DNA of 64,000 nt, from assembly GCF_000430505.1 (NCBI RefSeq), contig NZ_KE387152.1, positions 1 to 64,000 on the forward strand, written 5' to 3'. Below, in pieces: positions 18,753 to 26,127 of this stretch (positions are counted from its first letter, which is position 1; every line of letters starts with the position of its first letter). The position numbers and the translations under genes are program-made. The notes under the pieces are model-generated. The model was not told where the DNA came from, made no database searches, and saw only the letters and a list, made by a program, of their open reading frames with translations. Origin of the DNA: Eisenibacter elegans DSM 3317. GTDB taxonomy: Bacteria; Bacteroidota; Bacteroidia; Cytophagales; Microscillaceae.

Positions 18753-18785
18753 AAAAAAGCCACACAATCATCAGACTGTGTGGCT
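18753..18785 (-). terminator. Terminator after tRNA-Ser
   Basis: AGCCACACA (18759-18767) pairs with TGTGTGGCT (18777-18785). On the minus strand the stem is followed by a U-rich run. It begins 6 bases past the tRNA 3' end. Confidence 0.85.
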
Positions 18786-18791
18786 TTGTTG

Positions 18792-18876
18792 CAGAGAGAG
18801 AGGGATTCGAACCCCCGGACCCGTGAAGGTCTCCGGTTTTCAAGACCGGCGCGATCGACCACTCCGCCATCTCTCT
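18792..18876 (-). tRNA. tRNA-Ser (anticodon TGA)
   Basis: A complete class II tRNA of 85 bases on the minus strand. The 7-bp acceptor is AGAGAGA/TCTCTCT with G73. A D-arm follows, then an anticodon stem CCGGT/ACCGG around loop CTTGAAA (anticodon TGA), a long variable arm and a T-arm with loop TTCGAAT. CCA is not encoded. A terminator follows at once. Confidence 0.95.
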
Positions 18877-19085
18877 TTGTTTGCAGCTCATTGCTGCTTT
18901 CGGGATACAAAGGTGATACTTTTTCTGAGACTGTGCAATACTAGGCGGGTATTTTCTTTTAAAAAAAATACAATTGCCTCATAATCAGTGATAAAAATTA
19001 TGATATAGCATTGTTGTATCGTTGTGTCAAGGGCTTTTTTTGTAACTTGCTGCTTTTTGAGTACCGATACAACATCAATCACCAT

Positions 19086-20075
19086 ATGACTCCACTTACC
19101 CGCCGCCCGCGCCGCAATCGCCAGACAGCCGCCCTACGCGCCCTGACAACCGAAACAACCCTCAGTCCAGAGCACCTTATTTTGCCATTGTTTGTGGTAG
19201 AAGGGCACAACATCCAGCAGCCCATTGTGTCTATGCCCGGTATTTACCGCCACAGTCTCGATCGGCTGCTTGGCGAGGTAGAGGCCGCGTTTGCGCTTGG
19301 AATCAAGGCTTTTGCGCCTTTTCCGAGCCTGCCCGATAGCCGCAAAGACTCACTGGCTACCGAAAGCTACCGCCCCGACGGCCTGTATCCCAACACCATC
19401 AGGGCAATCAAAGAACGATTTCCGGAGGCAGTCTTGTTTACAGATGTGGCGATGGATCCCTACAGTAGCGACGGCCACGACGGGCTTGTGCGCGATGGGC
19501 AGATTCTGAACGACGAAACCCTGCCGATTTTGGCACAGATGGCCATTGTCCAAGCTCAGGCCGGCGCCGATTTTATTGCGCCTTCAGATATGATGGATGG
19601 CCGTGTAGGGTATCTGCGCCAAGCGCTCGATCAAGCAGGGTTTAGCCAAGTGGGCATTTTGGCCTACAGCGCCAAATATGCCAGTGCTTTTTATGGCCCT
19701 TTTCGCGATGCCTTAGATTCGGCACCAAAGTTTGGCGACAAGAAGACCTATCAGATGAACCCTGCCAACCTACGCGAGGCGCGTGAGGAAGCCGCCCTCG
19801 ACTACGCCGAAGGTGCTGACATCCTCATGGTCAAGCCAGCAATGCCCTACCTAGATGTCATCAGGGCTTTGAGAGAAGACTTTGATATTCCCATCGCCGC
19901 ATACCAAGTCAGTGGAGAATATGCGATGCTTCAGGCCGCAGCCCAACAAGGATGGCTCAACCTCTCACAAACAATGAACGAGAGCTTGCTGGCCATACGC
20001 CGCGCCGGAGCAGATATGATTTTGACCTATTTTGCCAAAGACTTTGCACAACAGTACAAGCAGCAGGTCTCATAG
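19086..20075 (+). CDS. hemB: Delta-aminolevulinic acid dehydratase (porphobilinogen synthase)
   Basis: Condenses two 5-aminolevulinate molecules to porphobilinogen in haem synthesis. The 329-residue protein shows both active-site lysines, in ILAYSAKYASAFYGPF and ADILMVKPAMPYLD. The metal segment reads TDVAMDPYSSDGHDG, with aspartates and no zinc-binding cysteines, as in magnesium-type HemB proteins. The start at 19086 (MTPLTRRPRR) gives the normal N-terminus; the upstream open frame to 19011 is not family-like. A terminator follows at 20248. Confidence 0.95.
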   Translation: MTPLTRRPRRNRQTAALRALTTETTLSPEHLILPLFVVEGHNIQQPIVSMPGIYRHSLDRLLGEVEAAFALGIKAFAPFPSLPDSRKDSLATESYRPDGLYPNTIRAIKERFPEAVLFTDVAMDPYSSDGHDGLVRDGQILNDETLPILAQMAIVQAQAGADFIAPSDMMDGRVGYLRQALDQAGFSQVGILAYSAKYASAFYGPFRDALDSAPKFGDKKTYQMNPANLREAREEAALDYAEGADILMVKPAMPYLDVIRALREDFDIPIAAYQVSGEYAMLQAAAQQGWLNLSQTMNESLLAIRRAGADMILTYFAKDFAQQYKQQVS

Positions 20076-20103
20076 TCTAGGGTAAAGGTTTTGCACACCA
20101 CTG

Positions 20104-20244
20104 GAGTAGCTTGGTGCTCCAGCTCCGAGACAAGCTCATGAGACTTAACCCGTTGTTTTACACCCAACCAAAATTGCTTTGGGAAATGTTATGTGCTAAG
20201 AATCTTTGAGAATCAAGAAAATCAAATTTTGTGAATCTTGGTAT
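20104..20244. repeat. Dispersed intergenic repeat, copy A
   Basis: A left module (about 20104-20157: GTAGCTTGG, GACAAGCTCATGAGACTTAACCC) resembles sequence at 48481-48560. A right module (20158-20244: CCCAACCAAAATTGCTTTGG to GAATCTTGGTATAA) closely resembles 47073-47178. The repeat sits between hemB and its terminator. It is non-coding as far as I can see. Confidence 0.5.
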
Positions 20245-20247
20245 AAA

Positions 20248-20280
20248 AAGCCATCCCCAAAAAACTGAGGATGGCTTATT
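20248..20280 (+). terminator. Terminator downstream of hemB
   Basis: AAGCCATCC (20248-20256) pairs with GGATGGCTT (20269-20277). It lies 170 bases past hemB, with repeat copy A in between. Confidence 0.65.
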
Positions 20281-20313
20281 ATGCTTGATAAGTATGTAGT
20301 GTACGGCCTTATG

Positions 20314-20443
20314 CTTAGAGCTTGTCTAAAATTCTCTTCATTGACACCAAAATCAGCTGTTTTGAGCGCCGCGCTAAAAACTTAGTAAGCTCTTAGCCTT
20401 CGACTGTAATTGTGGGAGGGCTGAAAATTTAGACAATTCTTAG
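20314..20443. mobile_element. Candidate miniature inverted-repeat element
   Basis: CTTAGAGCTTGTCTAAAATT at 20314 and AAATTTAGACAATTCTTAG ending at 20443 are imperfect terminal inverted repeats of about 19 bases around roughly 90 bases with no reading frame. The right end overlaps the stop codon of the ompA-like gene (20440-20442). Size and structure suit a MITE; no second copy is visible in this window. Confidence 0.4.
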
Positions 20444-21522
20444 AAAACACTCATCTCCACGCGGCGATTATTGCGTTTGCCCTGTGGGGTATTGTTTGTA
20501 TCGATAGGCTGAAGTTCACCAAACCCTGCCGAGGTGATGCGCTCAGGCTCGATGCCTTTGTTGATGAGGTACTGGCGTACAGAAGCCGCACGTTGTTCGG
20601 AGAGCACCTGGTTGGCTTCTTCGGTGCCGTCACTATCGGTATGGCCTTCGAGGTGTAGGCGGGCTTTGGGGTATTTCTTGAGCAGGTCGGCCACACGGTC
20701 AAGCTCAGGGTAAAACTCCCGCAAGATGACAGCACTGGCGGTGTTGAACTGCACACGGCTGGCCGCCTTGAGAATTTCCTTCTCCTCTTCTTTGATGAGT
20801 TCTGGGCAACCTTTGTTGCTCTTGGGGCCGGGCTCGTCGGGGCAGAGGTCTTCCTTATCAGGGATGCCGTCGCCGTCGCGGTCAGGGTCGGGGCAACCAC
20901 GGTTTTTCTTGGAGCCGGGCTTGTCGGGGCAGTCGTCGTAGATGTCGGGGATACCGTCGCCGTCGGAGTCTTTGAGCGTGCAACCGTATTTGTCCACAGG
21001 CTCACCTTTCTTGGTATCAGGGCAGCGGTCGTTGAAGTTGGGCACGCCGTCGCCGTCATCGTCGGGGAAGCATCCAAATTCGTTGACGTGAACATAGATA
21101 GAGTCACGGCCATTGATGACGAGCAAGTCGTTGTGTAGGCTCATACTGACACTGTCTTTGCTGCCCACATACACCCATACTTTTGAAGGAGTGGAGGGGC
21201 ACTTGTCCGCATCACCGACCACACCGTCGCCGTCAGGGTCGCGCTTGTAATATTCGGGAACATATACAGAATTTTTGCGGGAGTCTGCCTCAGCGCGGAT
21301 GCGTTGGCGGCTAAGGCGATAAAGGATGTAATGATTGCCGTCCTTGGTTTTCTGGTTGGCTATTTCCTTAAAAGAGACCTCGGTATTGGCATTGGCAATG
21401 CGCGACATAACGGAGCGGGTGGTATCTCGCTGCGCCCACAGTTGCTGCGAAGCGCCTAAGGATAAGCTAAAGCAGGCCAAAAGTAGCAATAAGGGGCGCG
21501 GCAGCCGGACTAAATAGTTCAT
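20440..21522 (-). CDS. OmpA-family protein with thrombospondin type 3 repeats
   Basis: A 360-residue outer-membrane protein. A signal peptide (to about residue 30, LWAQ) leads to a middle region with four calcium-binding repeats of the DxDGDGxxD...CP type (for example DSDGDGIPDIYDDCPDKPG). The C-terminal OmpA domain (HLEGHTDSDG, LSEQRAASVRQYL, NRRVEMSVF) binds peptidoglycan. The start at 21522 (MNYLVRL) is chosen because the upstream ATG at 21543 only adds polar residues before the signal. It probably links outer membrane and cell wall. A short inverted-repeat element touches its stop codon. Confidence 0.88.
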   Translation of the reverse strand: MNYLVRLPRPLLLLLACFSLSLGASQQLWAQRDTTRSVMSRIANANTEVSFKEIANQKTKDGNHYILYRLSRQRIRAEADSRKNSVYVPEYYKRDPDGDGVVGDADKCPSTPSKVWVYVGSKDSVSMSLHNDLLVINGRDSIYVHVNEFGCFPDDDGDGVPNFNDRCPDTKKGEPVDKYGCTLKDSDGDGIPDIYDDCPDKPGSKKNRGCPDPDRDGDGIPDKEDLCPDEPGPKSNKGCPELIKEEEKEILKAASRVQFNTASAVILREFYPELDRVADLLKKYPKARLHLEGHTDSDGTEEANQVLSEQRAASVRQYLINKGIEPERITSAGFGELQPIDTNNTPQGKRNNRRVEMSVF

Positions 21523-21659
21523 AATTGTAGTGGTGAAAATCACAATAGTAAAACACTGAGGAGCTTATCGTTGGGTACGAGAAGTGCTACAAAAAAGATT
21601 CCACGATTGCTTAGCCGTAATTTTTTTATGATAATCGAAGCATTATTCCCTGCCTGCAC

Positions 21660-22331
21660 TCAAAAATTGGTGAGTGCAAAGGCCACCAAGTTGGCTCCCA
21701 TCTGTAGGGCGGCGCGGCGGATGTGCTCGGGGTCGTTGTGGATGGAGGCATCTTCCCAACCATTCCCCAAATCGCACTCATAGGAGTAAAAACAGACGAG
21801 GCGGCCTTGATAGATCAGGCCGAAGCCTTGGGCGGGCTTGCCATCGTGTTCGTGGATTTTGGGCAGGCCTTCGGGGAATTTGAACTTTTGGTGGTAGATG
21901 GGGTGCGAAAAGGGTAGCTCTACAAACTCTAGCTCTGGGAAGACTTTTTTCATCTCGCGTCGCACGTAGGAGTCCATCCCGTAGTTATCGTCGATGTGTA
22001 AAAAGCCGCCCGACATCAGGTAACGGCGCAGGTTGAGCGCCTCAGCATCGGTAAAGACGACATTGCCGTGGCCGGTCATATGTATCCAAGGATAGGCAAA
22101 AATATCGGGGCTGCCGACCTCTACGATGTCCTCTTCGGGGGGGAAATTGGTGCCGAGGTGTTGGTTACAGAAAGCAATCAGGTTGGGTAGAGAAGTTTTG
22201 TTGGCATACCAATCGCCACCGCCACCATACTTGAGTTTGGCCAACCTAAAGCCTGTGGATTGTGCTTGGAGCGACAGGGCAGCGGTATAAAGGAGTAATC
22301 CTAATAGAAGGGTGCGTAGGGTTTGGAGCAT
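21660..22331 (-). CDS. DUF4159-family secreted protein
   Basis: A 223-residue protein with an N-terminal signal peptide (to about residue 23, LQAQ). FRLAKLKYGGGGDWYANKT, PWIHMTGHGNVVFTDAE and GGFLHIDDNYGMD are typical of DUF4159, which has a glutamine-amidotransferase-like fold. In longer relatives the domain accompanies aerotolerance-type membrane proteins. Here it stands alone between msrB and the ompA-like gene on the same strand. The function is unknown. Confidence 0.8.
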   Translation of the reverse strand: MLQTLRTLLLGLLLYTAALSLQAQSTGFRLAKLKYGGGGDWYANKTSLPNLIAFCNQHLGTNFPPEEDIVEVGSPDIFAYPWIHMTGHGNVVFTDAEALNLRRYLMSGGFLHIDDNYGMDSYVRREMKKVFPELEFVELPFSHPIYHQKFKFPEGLPKIHEHDGKPAQGFGLIYQGRLVCFYSYECDLGNGWEDASIHNDPEHIRRAALQMGANLVAFALTNF

Positions 22332-22445
22332 TGTATGGGCAAAATAGGCAGGTGGTGAGCTGTTGTGGGTGGGTGAAGCGCTCCCCCACGCGCTGTGTCA
22401 GTGCAGACAGTGGAGGAGGCAGCATCAAGTGATTCTGTAGGCAAG

Positions 22446-22988
22446 TTACTTATTTTCGACGAATTTCATCGCCACCGAATTGATGCAATAGCGCTTGCCG
22501 GTGGGAGGTGGGCCGTCGTCGAAGATATGGCCAAGGTGCCCATCACATTTGGCACAAAGCACTTCGGTACGTACCATGCCGTGGCTGCGGTCGTCTTCAA
22601 ACCGAATGGCACCCGGGCGGAAGGCTTCAAAGAAGCTAGGCCAACCGCAGTGAGAATCGTACTTGGTGTCGGAGTGGAACAACTCATTGTCGCAGCCGGC
22701 ACAAAGGTACAAGCCCTTGGCTTTGTGGTTCCAGAAGGCTCCAGTGTAGGCGCGTTCGGTGCCTTTTTGGCGCAAGACTTGATAGGCTTGCGGGTCGAGG
22801 ACTTGTTTCCATTCTTGGTCTGTTTTGACGACCTTTTCTGATTCGGGAATGGCTTCCGTGCGGGGAAGGTTTTTACTGCTCTGATCTATCATACGGGCAT
22901 TGGAGTTTTGTTGGGCGCAAGCGCTGAAGCTGACCAAAAGCAGCCCCAAACACAAGCTACTAAAACGAGAAAGAAAATGAGTTTGCAT
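22446..22988 (-). CDS. msrB: Peptide-methionine (R)-S-oxide reductase, lipoprotein form
   Basis: Reduces methionine-R-sulfoxide in proteins. The 180-residue protein has a lipoprotein signal (cysteine in VSFSACAQQ), so it acts in the envelope. Zinc cysteines are in LCAGC and LCAKC. GWPSFFEAF, DRSHGMVRTEVLC and the catalytic cysteine in RYCINSVAMKF are all present. It is a complete MsrB domain. The thioredoxin-like partner needed for reduction is not encoded nearby. Confidence 0.93.
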   Translation of the reverse strand: MQTHFLSRFSSLCLGLLLVSFSACAQQNSNARMIDQSSKNLPRTEAIPESEKVVKTDQEWKQVLDPQAYQVLRQKGTERAYTGAFWNHKAKGLYLCAGCDNELFHSDTKYDSHCGWPSFFEAFRPGAIRFEDDRSHGMVRTEVLCAKCDGHLGHIFDDGPPPTGKRYCINSVAMKFVENK

Positions 22989-23008
22989 AAGCGTTGAATC
23001 TCTAGGTT

Positions 23009-23027
23009 CACAGAGGTTGTCTCTGTG
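23009..23027. other. Hairpin in the msrB leader region
   Basis: CACAGAG (23009-23015) and CTCTGTG (23021-23027) form a 7-bp stem followed by TTTTT on the plus strand. No plus-strand gene precedes it, so it is either a stray terminator or a structure in the msrB leader. Confidence 0.3.
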
Positions 23028-23173
23028 TTTTTAACTCTTTTATGTGTAAATTTGTTACGAGTGGCTTCGGTAGATACCCAAGGCGTTCCCTAAACCCAAA
23101 CCAGCCGTTGGCATACTTTTGTGGCAATTGTACCGATAATGTCTTAATATCACCCAATCAAACTCCCAAGCGT

Positions 23174-23667
23174 ATGCCAACTACCAAAACCAGTAGCTTA
23201 TTTTTCATCCTAACGCTCAGCAGCTGGGTGATGCTTTGTACCAACCTCTATGCGCAAAAAGGGTAGCCCTTAATCCTCTCAAAAGCGACACCTATACCCT
23301 ACAAGTGGGAGAGCGCGTCCACTACAGTGCCACCGAGCACCCTTCGGTAGGATACACCTTCGCATACACTATCACCAAGCCCGCCGTTGTAGCACTGCTA
23401 GAAAAACAAGAAGTGTACGAACAACCGAACCCCAAACTGCGCGGCGGTGACGGCGAACGGGTCACCACTACGCTGATTTTTGAGGCCAAACAACCCGTTA
23501 AGACAATCATCAAAATCACCCACTTCTTTAGAGGAGAGGAAAAAGAACGCCATCTATTCGATATTCTAGTGTTAGATGAGAGGCTGCACCATCGGACATT
23601 TTTGGTTTTCGTTGTGCTTATTTTGCAGGCTGTAGTTTTTCAAAAACAAGCTACGAGCCCACGGTAG
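23174..23667 (+). pseudogene. Frameshifted chagasin-like (family I42) protease inhibitor
   Basis: A signal peptide (MPTTKTSSLFF to NLYAQ) starts at 23174 and its frame stops at 23264 just after an AAAAAGGG run. The domain continues in another frame from there. It has HPSVGYTF (the NPTTGY-type loop), GGDGERVTTTLIFEA (the GGxG loop) and KITHFFRGEEKERHLFDILV, as in chagasin-type cysteine-protease inhibitors. One added base in the run would join the parts. The third family loop (RPW) is not clear. Either the gene is broken or the assembly has an indel. Confidence 0.55.
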
Positions 23668-23732
23668 GAGGGCAATTTGCCTTGCGCTCAACTCTTTTCT
23701 TTGTAGATTTGTTATAAAACAATTGGGTGGAT

Positions 23733-23762
23733 TTTGAACCACCCAACAAAAGGATATTTTTG
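23733..23762 (+). promoter_or_regulatory. Candidate promoter for the phosphatase pair
   Basis: TTTG (23733-23736), 18 bases, then TATTTTTG (23755-23762) match the Bacteroidota consensus with slightly short spacing. A palindrome, TTGGGTGG (23723-23730) with CCACCCAA (23739-23746), overlaps the -33 element and could be an operator. Confidence 0.5.
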
Positions 23763-23796
23763 CAATCACAAAGCGGAGTATTTCCGCCTTATGCTT

Positions 23797-24294
23797 ATGG
23801 TTCGTGTACTTTTTGTTTGTTTGGGCAATATCTGTCGTTCGCCCATTGCTCAGGGTGTTTTTGAGCAATTGTTGGAAGAACGTGGTTTGAGCGATCAAGT
23901 CAGCGCCGATTCTGCCGGTACAGCAGCCTACCATATCGGAGAGCTGCCCGATGAGCGCACCCGCGCCAATGCCCGCAGCCACGGGATAGAGTTGACACAC
24001 CGCGCCCGTCAGGTGTCAGCAGCAGATTTGCAGGCTTTTGATTATGTCATCACGATGGATAAGAGCAACTACGACAATGTGCTCAAACTCTACCAAACCG
24101 CCGGGGGCAAGGCAAAGGCTCTGCTACAGATGATGCGTAGTTTTGATGTCTCTCCCGACGATGTGGATGTACCCGACCCTTACTACGGGGGGGCGGAGGG
24201 CTTCGAGCACGTCTATCAGATTGTCCGGCGTAGTGCCGAGCGCCTCATCGACTATCTCGTAGAGCGGCATCACCTCAACCCCAAACAAGTCTGA
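23797..24294 (+). CDS. Low-molecular-weight protein-tyrosine phosphatase
   Basis: A 165-residue cytoplasmic phosphatase. The CX5R catalytic loop is VCLGNICRSP at about residues 7-16. The general-acid aspartate is in VDVPDPYYGG. GTAAYHIGELPDERT and RARQVSAADLQAFDYVITMD also fit the family. An earlier in-frame ATG at 23791 is possible. It may act on phosphotyrosine proteins such as polysaccharide-export kinases. It is 5 bases upstream of the HAD phosphatase gene, so the two are likely co-transcribed. Confidence 0.9.
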   Translation: MVRVLFVCLGNICRSPIAQGVFEQLLEERGLSDQVSADSAGTAAYHIGELPDERTRANARSHGIELTHRARQVSAADLQAFDYVITMDKSNYDNVLKLYQTAGGKAKALLQMMRSFDVSPDDVDVPDPYYGGAEGFEHVYQIVRRSAERLIDYLVERHHLNPKQV

Positions 24295-24299
24295 TAGGT

Positions 24300-24818
24300 A
24301 TGCCTAGCCAAAAAGCCATTTTTCTGGATCGAGATGGGGTACTCAACCGCGAACGGGGCACATACACCTATAAGGTTTCCGATTTTGAGGTGCTGCCTGG
24401 TGTTCCCCAAGCATTGGCACAGTTGAAAGCAGCAGGGTTTTTACTCATTATCGTCACCAACCAAGGCGGTATCGCCAAAGGATTGTATGCGATGGCTGAT
24501 GTAGAGGCCTGCTTTGCCCATTTGCAACAAGCCTGTAATGGACTCATTGATGCACAATATGTTGCCCCCGGGCACTCAGAGGTAGGAGCCTCGCTCTCGC
24601 GTAAGCCGGGCACACTGATGATTGAGCGAGCCTGTGCCAAATTTGACATCGACCGCAGCCGCTCGTGGCTCATAGGCGATAGCCCCCGCGACCTCGAAGC
24701 CGGACACGCCCAAGGGCTGCGCTGCATACACATTGCCGAAAACGCCCCCTCACATCCCCTAGCCGCCGCCACTGTGAGTAGTTTGGTAGCCGCTACAGAG
24801 GTGATACTAGGCTCATAA
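24300..24818 (+). CDS. HAD-IIIA family phosphatase, GmhB-like
   Basis: A 172-residue HAD hydrolase. Motif I is FLDRDGVLN (residues 8-16), motif II IVTNQGGIAKG, motif III SRKPG and motif IV IGDSPRDLEAG. The pattern is closest to D-glycero-D-manno-heptose-1,7-bisphosphate phosphatase and histidinol phosphatase. The cysteine-rich zinc loop those enzymes normally carry before RKP is replaced here by VAPGHSEVGASLS with no cysteines. The substrate is therefore uncertain. Confidence 0.8.
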   Translation: MPSQKAIFLDRDGVLNRERGTYTYKVSDFEVLPGVPQALAQLKAAGFLLIIVTNQGGIAKGLYAMADVEACFAHLQQACNGLIDAQYVAPGHSEVGASLSRKPGTLMIERACAKFDIDRSRSWLIGDSPRDLEAGHAQGLRCIHIAENAPSHPLAAATVSSLVAATEVILGS

Positions 24819-25243
24819 AAATACCAGACTTATTTTATGTGACTTCTGGGCTTTCATCTTGGTCTTGACACAGCCGCTTTCGCTTTCCTAGGACATAATG
24901 ACTTCTCAAGAATACACAAAGTCACTGTCTTTGCTCTTCTCTGTGTTCTTTGCGTATACTTTGCAGTTATATTGATGTTGAGAACCAGAGGAGGTAAAAT
25001 GAATGTGGTGTCGACAAAAACCAAAAATGTCTAACTGCGGATATCCTACATTACCTCTTATTTTTGGAAAAGCAGTGCTGATGGTGTATTTGAATCCTCA
25101 AATCAAGGAAGTCTTGGGATAAAAACAGCGTGGCGCTTTGTGTCGTCTGTAGCGCGCCGGCAGCGGCGAAATGATGACCAAGGGAGCTTCAATTTATAAA
25201 ATAACTTAAATTTCTCCAGCGTCGACGATAAAAGTTGGGCTTG
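24819..25243. other. Non-coding stretch with a repeat fragment
   Basis: No supported gene. At 25088-25122 the sequence (AATCCTCAAATCAAGGAAG, CTTGGGATAA) resembles the right end of the dispersed repeat at 28752-28862 (CCTCAAATCAAG, TTTGGTATAA). The rest shows no structure I can name. Confidence 0.35.
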
Positions 25244-25275
25244 TTTGTGATGTTAGCAATACCTTTTTAACTTTG
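25244..25275 (+). promoter_or_regulatory. Promoter of the uppS-bamA operon
   Basis: TTTG (25244-25247), 20 bases, then TAACTTTG (25268-25275) fit the Bacteroidota consensus exactly. The uppS start codon is about 105 bases downstream, leaving a fairly long leader. Confidence 0.65.
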
Positions 25276-25380
25276 CGAACTCAATACGCCAAAGGTTGTG
25301 TGCCTGCTTATTGAACACTCCACTCTACACAGTGCACTGTCAGGCGCTGTATCACACACAAAAAGGCTGTTACTGTCCGA

Positions 25381-26127
25381 ATGAAAGAACTTATTGATAT
25401 AGAAGGGCTTCCCAAACACGTGGCCGTGATTATGGACGGCAATGGCCGTTGGGCGAAGAAGAAGGGAGCAATGCGTATTTTTGGCCATAAAAACGCCATC
25501 AAAGCTGTCAGAGAAGTAACAGAAGCCAGCGCCGAGCTGGGGATTCAGTATTTGACATTATATGCCTTTTCTACCGAAAATTGGGCCAGACCCAAAGACG
25601 AAGTAGATGGGCTGATGCAATTGCTAGTGTCTACCATCCGCAAGGAAATCAAGACTTTGACCAACAACAACGTGCGTCTCCTTACTATCGGCGACATCCA
25701 AAGTCTGCCTGCTTCTTGTCAAGAGGAGTTGCAGGAAGCTGTCCGGATGACTGCCCACCATACCGGCTTGACCCTGATACTGGCCTTGAGCTATAGTGGT
25801 CGTTGGGATATTCTCAGTGCTGTCAAACAGCTTATGGAGGCTCAAGCGCAAGGGACACTCCCTACCGATGTGCCGCTCGAAGAGCTATTTGAGCAGCATC
25901 TCAGCACAGCCAATATTCCTGATCCAGAGCTACTTATCCGTACTAGTGGCGAAATGCGCATCAGTAATTTCTTATTGTGGCAATTAGCATACACCGAAAT
26001 ATATATATCCCCTATCCTGTGGCCTGATTTCAGAAGGGCGCATCTCTATGAAGCGCTCATAGCCTATCAACAACGTGAACGAAGATTTGGAAAAACAAGT
26101 GAACAATTACAGAAACACCCCCAATAA
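25381..26127 (+). CDS. uppS: Isoprenyl transferase (undecaprenyl diphosphate synthase)
   Basis: Builds the C55 carrier lipid for peptidoglycan and polysaccharides from FPP and IPP. The 248-residue protein has the signature VIMDGNGRWAKKKG near residues 17-30, with the catalytic aspartate. YAFSTENWARP, ALSYSGRWDI, and the PDPELLIRTSGEMRISNFLLWQ region also match. The first residues start directly at the domain, so the start is secure. Its end overlaps bamA by 53 bases. Confidence 0.95.
   Translation: MKELIDIEGLPKHVAVIMDGNGRWAKKKGAMRIFGHKNAIKAVREVTEASAELGIQYLTLYAFSTENWARPKDEVDGLMQLLVSTIRKEIKTLTNNNVRLLTIGDIQSLPASCQEELQEAVRMTAHHTGLTLILALSYSGRWDILSAVKQLMEAQAQGTLPTDVPLEELFEQHLSTANIPDPELLIRTSGEMRISNFLLWQLAYTEIYISPILWPDFRRAHLYEALIAYQQRERRFGKTSEQLQKHPQ

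Noticed and set aside
20451-21113. Alternative frame across the OmpA calcium repeats
   Set aside because: It is low-complexity sequence produced by reading the repetitive DxDGDG codons in another frame.
23009-23027. Hairpin plus T-run read as a real plus-strand terminator
   Set aside because: No plus-strand gene ends nearby, so it is kept only as an unexplained hairpin.
23255-23266. Programmed frameshift in the chagasin-like gene
   Set aside because: The run CAAAAAG is not in the reading phase needed for a standard -1 slippery heptamer, so a mutation or an assembly indel is more likely.
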